From Chlorobiota bacterium (GTDB taxonomy: Bacteria; Bacteroidota; Bacteroidia; Bacteroidales; B39-G9): a DNA stretch of 8,043 nucleotides. The translations under genes and the position numbers were made by a program. The notes below the pieces were generated by a model. That model was not told the origin of the DNA. It was given only the letters and a program-made list of their open reading frames with translations, and did no database searches. The stretch spans positions 1 through 8,043 of the forward strand of contig DAOVJU010000141.1 in NCBI GenBank assembly GCA_030632095.1. The letters run 5' to 3'. This document shows, in pieces, positions 1-5,593 of this stretch; the first letter of the stretch is position 1, and the number at the start of each line of letters is the position of its first letter.

Positions 1-102
1 ACCCACTTTATTATCAAGCTGCACCGAAGTAAAAATAATGAATTTCCGTTTCAAATTCCACTTTCCGCCCGCTTGAATTTATAGCATGTTGCCAAACGTA
101 TT
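1..102. other. non-coding flank downstream of the toxin-antitoxin pair
   Basis: No convincing coding sequence is visible here. It contains a small inverted repeat, GAATTT (40-45) with AAATTC (53-58), which would form a 6-bp stem with a 7-nt loop. A second, ATAGCAT (81-87) with ATGCTAT (105-111), overlaps the antitoxin stop codon. Neither is followed by a T-run in the antitoxin's direction of transcription, so I do not call a terminator. By eye the stretch is less A/T-rich than the rest of the window. It could be a cassette-type or recombination flank of the toxin-antitoxin module, but that is speculation. Confidence 0.35.
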
Positions 103-441
103 TTATGCTATGCTGATTTCCCCATCAAGTAATTCTACATTAAAATTCACTTTAGCTTTTAATGCTCGAAAAACTCTTAAAATAGTTTCTAATGTTACGT
201 TCTTTGCGTTTCTTTCAATCCTTGAAATTTGAGATTTTTGAACACCAATCAATTGACCTAGTTCTGATTGTGTTAAATGTCTTTCTTTTCGAGCCTGCTT
301 TATCATTTCCCCTAAAATGTCCATTTTAAGTTCATATTCAAACTTATCCCTTTTTCCCGTACCGACTTTTCCAATATGTTTATTTATTGCTTGGTCTAAC
401 GTATACATTTTCAATTTTCCTGAATTTTTCATGGCTGTCAT
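103..441 (-). CDS. higA: HigA-type antitoxin, XRE-family helix-turn-helix regulator
   Basis: This 112-residue protein has a Cro/C1-type (HTH_3) DNA-binding domain at about residues 42-97. The characteristic run is at residues 57-76: LTQSELGQLIGVQKSQISRIE, of which the TQSELGQ helix and the SQISRIE recognition helix are the most diagnostic parts. In the HigBA family the antitoxin binds and neutralises the toxin and represses the shared promoter by binding an operator. The N-terminal ~40 residues are basic and lack the fold; in this family such an extension often contributes to toxin contact, which is inferred here. The ATG at 441 was chosen because it overlaps the toxin TGA as ATGA, typical of translational coupling. 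A second ATG four codons in (432) is possible. The stop is TAA at 103-105. It is probably expressed from the promoter upstream of the toxin. Confidence 0.9.
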   Translation of the reverse strand: MTAMKNSGKLKMYTLDQAINKHIGKVGTGKRDKFEYELKMDILGEMIKQARKERHLTQSELGQLIGVQKSQISRIERNAKNVTLETILRVFRALKAKVNFNVELLDGEISIA

Positions 442-782
442 TTTTTCTTTTTCTGTTCAAAATATTTTTTCATAATCAATTTTGCTTTTTCAATCTCATT
501 TTTAGGAATTTTGTCTGTCTTTTTAATAATTCCATGTGTTGAAATAATCAAGGTTTCAGAACTATCTGTTTTATCCCAAAATGAAAGTAATCTATAATGA
601 AGTCTGCGATATTTCGTTCTAAATTCCCATATTTCTCCGTCTAATTTTTTAAGTAGTTTGGGGTCATTGATATATTTGGATTTTTCAATATTATAAAGGA
701 TTTTGTCTTTAATTTTTTCGTCCAAAATATCCAAGAGTTCCCATACTTCTTCTAGTAGAATTACTTCAAATTTTCTATGCAC
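438..782 (-). CDS. higB: RelE/HigB-family toxin (phage-derived Gp49-like)
   Basis: This 114-residue basic protein matches the Gp49-like HigB family of type II toxins, which are RelE-fold mRNA interferases cleaving mRNA at the ribosome. The signature is visible: KLDGEIWEFRTKYRRLHYR at residues 46-64, then LIISTHGIIKKTDKIP (78-93) and NEIEKA (95-100). The family hallmarks are the W-E-x-R and Y-R stretch followed by the H-G-x-x-K-K-T-x-x-x-P-x-x-E-I-x-x-A segment. R55, R64, H83 and K87 are candidates for the basic catalytic surface, inferred from family pattern. Its length is normal and no disruption is seen, so the toxin looks intact. The toxin-before-antitoxin order is the HigBA arrangement. 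Its TGA stop overlaps the antitoxin ATG by 4 bp. The lysine-rich C-terminus (EQKKKK) is unremarkable for the family. Confidence 0.92.
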   Translation of the reverse strand: MHRKFEVILLEEVWELLDILDEKIKDKILYNIEKSKYINDPKLLKKLDGEIWEFRTKYRRLHYRLLSFWDKTDSSETLIISTHGIIKKTDKIPKNEIEKAKLIMKKYFEQKKKK

Positions 783-791
783 AATTTCAAT

Positions 792-805
792 TTTGCTAAT
801 GCAAA
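792..805. promoter_or_regulatory. candidate HigA operator (TTTGC-N4-GCAAA)
   Basis: A perfect 5-bp inverted repeat, TTTGC (792-796) and GCAAA (801-805), is separated by TAAT. It overlaps the -7 element of the toxin promoter and sits 10 bp before the toxin ATG. That position suits autorepression by the antitoxin, as is known for HigBA modules. Function is inferred from position and symmetry only. Confidence 0.45.
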
Positions 806-833
806 GATACTGAAATGTTCTAATATATGGAAA
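802..833 (-). promoter_or_regulatory. Bacteroidota-type promoter of the toxin-antitoxin operon
   Basis: Reading the minus strand, TATCTTTG (809-802) is an exact match to the Bacteroidota -7 consensus TAnnTTTG. A weak -33 element, TTTC, lies at 833-830 with a 20-bp spacer, the usual distance for this sigma factor class. The start of transcription would fall only about a dozen bases before the toxin ATG at 782, giving a short leader. Confidence 0.6.
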
Positions 834-1016
834 CTTTTACTTAAAGTAGGGAACCTAATATGTTTGGTAACACCCTGCTAAAACACACAGTATTTTTTAT
901 TTCTACTATATGATTATGTAAATTGTAATCCAATGTTTTTATTTTTTAGTATGTTAAATGTAAGTAAAGAGGTGAAAGTCAAGGGGTTTGTATCGTAATT
1001 GTAAGTAAGAATTTTC

Positions 1017-2750
1017 CTATATTAATATGATTGGTTGTTTTACCAATACCTTATTTTGATGATCAGTAAATACAATGTAATATAACCCACTTGATAATAC
1101 ACTAATATCAAGAGTATTGGAATTTACATTGCCTTTTCTAACTAATTTACCATTAAGATTGAAAACATTGTAAGTGAGTCTATTTAAATCGAATTTTGTT
1201 GATTTAATGTGAATAATGCCTTTACTGATTGATGGATAACAGAAAATATCCTGATGAATAGTACTGGAAAATATGATTCCATTTGATTCCTGAATTTCAT
1301 CAGCACCAATATCAACTCTACCATCAAAAATCCGGTCTTCCCCATCAATATCATTTTCACCTTCTGCAACTGAATAATTTGGATCTCCATTATTAATTGC
1401 TGGCGATCCTGCTTGTATATGTAGATCTGGATTAGGGATTATAACTGTAACAAATAAGGGATCAGCAAAAGAAGAGTTTACATCCAATTCTGAATTAGTT
1501 TGATAATCTGTAAATCCAGTATACACAGTCCCATTAAAGTCAAATTCAAGTGCATTATTTCCGCCAGGGCAATAAAATAAATTATAATTCATTAATAGAT
1601 TAACATGGGTTGATTCTGCATATAATAATACATTTTGATCTGTAGTATAAAAAATATTATTTATCATGGTGCAGTTTTCAAAAAACGTAAAATATAACTC
1701 TCCAGTGTAATCATCTGAGAAATCATTTTGAAACAGGGTATTGTTGTTTATCGTAACATTTACCACCTTTCCTGTTCCATTTGGATAGTCAAAACCACCA
1801 ATTGCAATTCCCGCAACTTCATTATCATAGAATAAATTATTTCGAACTGTAATATTTTCTGTTGTTTTGTCAACATTTTCACAACCTATTTCTATTCCAT
1901 AACCATTATGATAACTAATATTGTTTTCTACGGTAATATTGTATCCTCCGTCAATATAAATTCCTCTGGATGTGGCATATTCAGCTATACAATTTGTAAT
2001 TGTATTCCATTTTACAGTTCCATTTCGTGCCTGGTCGGTTGATTCGTTTGAACTGGTTGCTTCATGGCCAATAATGTCAATACCTATATTAGTATTATCA
2101 TGCAAATAATTATTTGAAATTATAAAACCATCAACATTCCCATTTACTGCCAATACTTCGCTATAACCTGTTCGACAATTGTATATTTCATTGCCAGTAA
2201 TTAATAAATTACTTATGGCATTATCAGGATCTGTACCATAAACAATTAAGGGTTGTGCATTTGTGTTTTCATCAACAGGATCATCAGGATTCGATGAAAA
2301 ATTAATATTGTATATTACATTGTTTCGTAAAACAATATCACTTCAATTATTATTTATAAGAATCCCTTGAGCATCTTCCATTTCATTATTGGTTATTACA
2401 AGCCCTTCAATTATCAGAAAGCTTTGATCCTCAATTTCAATAACAGGTGTGGCATCAGGAATATTCGATCCGTCAATAATTACTTCATCACTATTATAAT
2501 TTCGAATGGTGATAAAATTACTGTTAGAACCAGAAACATTTACATAAAGTTTTTCATTGTAAGTCCCTGACATTATATTTAGGGTATTACCAGCAAGTAG
2601 TTGATCTATACCGTACTCAATTGTTTCCCATGGATAATCAAGAGAACCGTCATTATCATCACTACCAGTAGTAGCAACATAATAATTGTTTTGAGCAGTA
2701 ATGATTACAGTAAAAGTTAATGCCCAAAAAAGAAGTAGTAAGTTTTTCAT
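1017..2750 (-). pseudogene. secreted right-handed beta-helix protein with T9SS sorting domain, interrupted by one in-frame TGA
   Basis: One 578-codon frame runs from ATG at 2750 to TAG at 1017, broken only by TGA at codon 136 (2345-2343). Residues 1-19 are a signal peptide with likely cleavage after ITA. Residues 22-70 (YYVATTGSDDNDGS onwards) resemble the DUF1565-type start of secreted beta-helix proteins. Codons ~70-420 carry the repetitive N-x-I/N-N-x-I pattern of parallel beta-helix coils (pectate-lyase-like fold). Codons 430-485 (DPLFV ... SPAINNGDP ... DIGADE) match a choice-of-anchor-Q-type tail. Codons ~501-577 match a type A T9SS C-terminal domain (YPSISKG, NVFNLNGKLV, LDISVLSSGLYYIV). 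The gap between the two pieces translates cleanly, with no frameshift. As written, only a 135-residue exported fragment without sorting signal would be made. Beta-helix proteins of this kind often act on or bind polysaccharide; no catalytic residues can be assigned. The stop may be a true nonsense mutation or a sequence error. Confidence 0.78.
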
Positions 2751-2774
2751 TGTAATTTGATTTAAGTTACTGAA

Positions 2775-2792
2775 AACAAATTATAATTTGTT
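2775..2792. repeat. 18-bp perfect palindrome upstream of the beta-helix gene
   Basis: AACAAATTATAATTTGTT is its own reverse complement across all 18 bases. It lies 25 bp before the beta-helix ATG and about 20 bp after the channel gene stop. Its centre contains TATAATTTG, one base longer than a TAnnTTTG box, so it could be an operator overlapping a degenerate promoter. Read on the minus strand it is followed by TTTTC, so a weak A/T-only terminator for the channel gene is the alternative. Confidence 0.45.
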
Positions 2793-2810
2793 GTTTCTCA
2801 TGACCTGAAA

Positions 2811-4565
2811 CTAACGTAATATTTTCCGTACAAAAGCAACTGTAAAGTAAGACATTAAAAACAATCCGACAAATCCTTCAATACCTGAAACCAATCTTAC
2901 CGCTCCTAAAGGATAAAAATCGCCATAACCAATGGTAAGAAATGTTATAGCACTGTGATAAAATGATCGCCCTACCAATGAAAGCGCTTCATGCTCAGGG
3001 CTACCAATACCTGAAACAATTCCTGTATGTGTTATTGCAAGTATTAGCATATAAATAAAACTAAAAAACACAAAAACTACAATCATGCTAAACATAACAC
3101 GAATAGGATCAGTAGCATATAAACCTGCCTTATCAAAAATTAATTTTTGAAACCAGTTTAACGGATATCTCCAGATAAGATTGAATATTGATCCTTTTCT
3201 GGCTTCCTCCATCTCTGCTTTCATCTCATAACGTTTAAACCAAACATATGATTTGTCTTCATCATCATACCTTCCTGTATTGCTAAAATTCTCTTTTAAG
3301 GTTCTGAATTGCTCTGCTTTCAAAGCAAACCCTGTAGACTCTTGTTTACTTATTATTTCAAGAACATTATTCGCTTTCCAATCAATATATATTCTTCCCA
3401 GCAAACGCATACCCGAAATATTTAGCTCCTTAATATCTACTTTAAACTCATAAGGTTGCATATCAATTAAATCGTGCACGATGGTATCTGAAAGATCAAG
3501 TAAATCGCAATAAGACAAACGTAAATCAAAATAGGCATTCAGGCGACAGCTTTTAAAGGATAAGGTATTAGCTTTAAAGTTATAAAATGACACTTCGTTA
3601 TTTCCAAATAAGGCTTTATCAAAATTTACCTCAGCATTGTCGTATTCTCCTATTTCAAAACTAATATTTCCCTTACCAAAATTAGTTTTCTTAAAACTAA
3701 CTTTACCTTCATTAATCTGACTACCTTCAAAACTTACCTCCCCTTCTCCAAATTCTGAACGGTTAAAATTCACCTTTCCCGTACCAAATTCTACTGTCCT
3801 GAAATCAATCCTGCCATCTCCAAATTCCACTCTTTCAAAGGAAATGTTTCCCTTGCTGAATTCGGCAAAATGAAAATCAACTTTCCCCTTTCCAAACCTG
3901 GCTACTTTAAAGCTTACATCACCATTGTTAAATTTTGAACTGATAAAAGAAACATCACCATCCCCAAATTCGGTATTGGTAAAATCCTTTTTTCCATTAC
4001 CAAAATTAGTATTCTGAAAATCTTTAGTTCCATTTTTGAATATTGCATTTTTGAATGTTACATTTCCTCCGGTATTCATACTGTTTGCAAAATCTGCATT
4101 TCCATTCCTGAAAATGCAATAACTGAAATCAACATTGCCCTCACCAAAATTAGCAGAATTGAAACTTATATTACCGTTTTCAAAACAAGCTTTACTGAAA
4201 TTCACATCTCCTGCTTCAAACTCTGCATATGAAAAATCAATATTAAAATCTGAATCAAAAAAAGCATTCATTGCCGAAAAACTTTTAATCTTTACTATCG
4301 ATTTTTTTTCTAAAATTTGAATCCTGCGGTATGCGGAAAGCGAAAAGTTCTTTACATAACAATCATTTAAAACTATTTCTTTCCTGTTTAATATAGAATC
4401 ATATATTTCAGCGGTTTCAACATAACCTTTTTCTAAACGGAACAACTCTTTGTTGTATTTATCGAAAAGTATAATCTCAACAGTTTTGTTGTATTCATTT
4501 CCAAGTTCTGAATAGAATTTTTTATTTAAAATATTTGCTTTAAAATAAGAATAGGTAGATATCAT
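2811..4565 (-). CDS. K+ channel-like protein with N-terminal 12-residue-repeat (pentapeptide-like) solenoid
   Basis: This 584-residue protein probably combines a cytoplasmic solenoid with a two-helix ion channel pore (Ion_trans_2 type). Residues 1-100 are a non-repetitive cap with no signal peptide. Residues 116-331 are 18 consecutive 12-residue units of the form F-G-x-G-x-V-x-F-x4, related to degenerate pentapeptide repeats. Residues ~380-455 form a linker (AEQFRTLKENF ... GRYDDEDKSYVWFKRYE). TM1 is ~488-511. A pore loop carries the potassium filter T544-I-G-Y-G-D549, followed by TM2 at ~556-578. The protein ends right after TM2, so the sensor domain is N-terminal instead of the more common C-terminal RCK domain. 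Four subunits would be needed for a pore (family knowledge). The ligand or partner of the solenoid is unknown. ATG at 4565 lies ~25 bp downstream of a TAnnTTTG element. The stop is TAG. Confidence 0.88.
   Translation of the reverse strand: MISTYSYFKANILNKKFYSELGNEYNKTVEIILFDKYNKELFRLEKGYVETAEIYDSILNRKEIVLNDCYVKNFSLSAYRRIQILEKKSIVKIKSFSAMNAFFDSDFNIDFSYAEFEAGDVNFSKACFENGNISFNSANFGEGNVDFSYCIFRNGNADFANSMNTGGNVTFKNAIFKNGTKDFQNTNFGNGKKDFTNTEFGDGDVSFISSKFNNGDVSFKVARFGKGKVDFHFAEFSKGNISFERVEFGDGRIDFRTVEFGTGKVNFNRSEFGEGEVSFEGSQINEGKVSFKKTNFGKGNISFEIGEYDNAEVNFDKALFGNNEVSFYNFKANTLSFKSCRLNAYFDLRLSYCDLLDLSDTIVHDLIDMQPYEFKVDIKELNISGMRLLGRIYIDWKANNVLEIISKQESTGFALKAEQFRTLKENFSNTGRYDDEDKSYVWFKRYEMKAEMEEARKGSIFNLIWRYPLNWFQKLIFDKAGLYATDPIRVMFSMIVVFVFFSFIYMLILAITHTGIVSGIGSPEHEALSLVGRSFYHSAITFLTIGYGDFYPLGAVRLVSGIEGFVGLFLMSYFTVAFVRKILR
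3573..4220 (-). repeat. 18 tandem 36-bp coding repeats (12-residue units)
   Basis: This block encodes residues 116-331 of the channel-like protein: exactly 18 units of 12 residues with no insertion or deletion. Position 8 is Phe in all 18 units. Position 1 is Phe in 15 (the others are Asn, Ile and Tyr). Position 4 is Gly in 16. The DNA is diverged between units, so the regularity is maintained at protein level and does not reflect recent duplication. A 13-residue unit (103-115) precedes it. Confidence 0.9.
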
Positions 4566-4590
4566 ATTATATAATGATTTTTTTCAATAA

Positions 4591-4598
4591 CAAATCTA
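4591..4598 (-). promoter_or_regulatory. -7 element of the channel gene promoter
   Basis: On the minus strand this reads TAGATTTG, an exact TAnnTTTG match, 25 bp before the ATG at 4565. A TTG (4616-4614) lies upstream but with a 15-bp spacer, shorter than the usual 19-21, so the -33 element is uncertain. Confidence 0.5.
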
Positions 4599-4616
4599 TT
4601 AAATTATCAGGAACAA

Positions 4617-4663
4617 GCTAATATTATTCTATTATAATGCAGTTAAACGCTGCAATATTAAGC
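4617..4663. repeat. imperfect stem-loop in the divergent intergenic region
   Basis: The outer arms GCTAATATT (4617-4625) and AATATTAAGC (4654-4663) pair with one bulged A. The inner arms GCAG (4639-4642) and CTGC (4650-4653) close a 7-nt loop, TTAAACG. A one-sided internal loop of 13 nt separates the two stems. Lying upstream of both divergent genes, it could be a regulator site or a structured RNA segment; neither is shown. Confidence 0.3.
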
Positions 4664-4739
4664 AAAACAACAATTCTAATTTAAACATACTTTCGGGAAT
4701 TCAGAACTTACAATACTTAATGTTGGATAAAGTAAAATA

Positions 4740-4759
4740 AATCAATATTCACATTGATT
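4740..4759. repeat. inverted repeat AATCAAT-N6-ATTGATT upstream of sod
   Basis: Perfect 7-bp arms (4740-4746 and 4753-4759) with a 6-bp spacer lie about 55 bp upstream of the putative -7 element of the dismutase gene. The size and spacing suit a dimeric regulator. No known regulator motif is recognised. The flanking DNA is very A/T-rich, so chance is a real possibility. Confidence 0.3.
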
Positions 4760-4812
4760 GTTAAAATATTTATAAAAAAACCTATTTTATTTAGAATGGT
4801 TTTAAATAGCAC

Positions 4813-4820
4813 TATCTTTA
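4813..4820 (+). promoter_or_regulatory. probable -7 element of the sod promoter
   Basis: TATCTTTA matches TAnnTTTG except at the last base and lies 35 bp before the ATG. No good -33 element is visible. The leader is A/T-rich and lacks a Shine-Dalgarno sequence, as is usual in this phylum. Confidence 0.35.
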
Positions 4821-4855
4821 TACAAAATTATTTATAAACATAAAACAATAAAACA

Positions 4856-5458
4856 ATGAGTTTCGAATTACCAAAACTAAATTATTCGTATGATTCATTA
4901 GAACCATATATTGATGCAAAAACAATGGAAATACATCATTCAAAGCATCATGGAGGCTACACTTCTAAATTGAATGCTGCGGTTGAGGGAACCGCTTTAT
5001 CGGGAAAATCAATAGAAGAAATTTTATCAAATATTTCAAATTATTCTGCTGGTGTCAGAAATAATGGTGGTGGTTTTTACAACCATGTTCTTTTTTGGGA
5101 AATTATGTCACTAAAAGGTGGTGGAGAACCAAGCGGTAAATTGTCAGATGCTCTAAAAAAGAATTTCGGATCGTTTGACAAATTCAAGGAGGATTTTTCA
5201 AATGCTGCAGCGACAAGATTTGGATCAGGTTGGGCCTGGCTGATAAAACAAGACGATAAACTTGTAATATCGTCAACACCTAACCAGGATAATCCATTAA
5301 TGGATATTGCAGATGTAAAAGGAATTCCAATACTTGCATTAGATGTTTGCGAACATGCTTACTACCTGAAGTATCAAAACAGAAGGCCGGATTATATTGA
5401 AGCTTTCTGGAATATTATAAACTGGGAAGCAGTAACTGAAAGATTCCTTGCAGGCTAA
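4856..5458 (+). CDS. sodA: superoxide dismutase, Fe/Mn family (Mn-type residues)
   Basis: This 200-residue cytosolic enzyme (no signal peptide) converts superoxide to hydrogen peroxide and oxygen. Metal ligands by family alignment are H27, H77, D163 and H167. H31, Y35, Y170 and E166 of the surrounding network are also present. The Mn-type marker is Q144 in NQDNPL (human MnSOD Q143), together with GGGFYNH around H77 in place of the AAQ-type Fe pattern. Mn or cambialistic use is therefore likely, although Bacteroidota enzymes of this family are often named sodB. The N-terminal hairpin domain spans about residues 1-90 and the C-terminal alpha/beta domain 95-200; the length is typical. Oddity: the near-universal D-V-W-E-H motif reads D-V-C-E-H, so C165 replaces the active-site Trp (human W161). 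The gene is transcribed alone, divergent from the channel gene and convergent with the AddB-like gene. Confidence 0.95.
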   Translation: MSFELPKLNYSYDSLEPYIDAKTMEIHHSKHHGGYTSKLNAAVEGTALSGKSIEEILSNISNYSAGVRNNGGGFYNHVLFWEIMSLKGGGEPSGKLSDALKKNFGSFDKFKEDFSNAAATRFGSGWAWLIKQDDKLVISSTPNQDNPLMDIADVKGIPILALDVCEHAYYLKYQNRRPDYIEAFWNIINWEAVTERFLAG

Positions 5459-5484
5459 ATTTATTTTACAATACTAATTTAATA

Positions 5485-5591
5485 AGAAGAGGATATTATG
5501 ATTTTATAATTCGAACTTTTTTTAATATTCATTAAAATAGTTGTTCATAATTTTTAGGTTAAGACTAAATATTGAAATAATATTCTCTTCT
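5485..5591. repeat. widely spaced inverted repeat between convergent genes
   Basis: AGAAGAGGATATTAT (5485-5499) and ATAATATTCTCTTCT (5577-5591) are complementary at 14 of 15 positions and flank a 77-bp A/T-rich core. The element almost exactly fills the gap between the sod stop and the AddB-like gene stop. It could fold in transcripts from either side and help bidirectional termination, or be a small repeat element. No classic GC-rich terminator hairpin with T-run is present. Confidence 0.4.
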
Positions 5592-5593
5592 TT

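Noticed and set aside
81..111. ATAGCAT/ATGCTAT inverted repeat as a terminator for the toxin-antitoxin operon
   Set aside because: It has a 17-nt loop and a weak 7-bp stem, no following U-tract, and it overlaps the stop codon.
959..1008. Direct repeat TGTAAGTAA at 959-967 and 1000-1008
   Set aside because: It is only 9 bp in A/T-rich DNA, with no target-site or element between the copies, so chance is likely.
1184..1390. Open frame of 68 codons on the minus strand inside the beta-helix gene
   Set aside because: Shadow frame within the T9SS sorting domain region, with no family resemblance or start signals.
1017..2153. A separate beta-helix gene starting at TTG 2153
   Set aside because: The same frame is open with beta-helix sequence up to the TGA at 2343, and this TTG codes an internal Leu (EVLAVNG). 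It is the 3' part of one interrupted gene.
2343..2345. TGA as selenocysteine or a reassigned codon
   Set aside because: TGA clearly terminates the toxin gene and the AddB-like gene. No Sec insertion element is evident, and an exported beta-helix coil is not a known selenoprotein context.
3253..3453. Plus-strand open frame opposite the channel gene
   Set aside because: Antisense shadow of a clear coding sequence. The same applies to 2367-2570, 4135-4320 and 6768-6971 on the plus strand.
3573..4220. 36-bp periodic repeats resembling a CRISPR-like array
   Set aside because: The period is explained by 12-residue protein repeats in an intact reading frame. The DNA units are diverged and there are no identical repeats with unique spacers.
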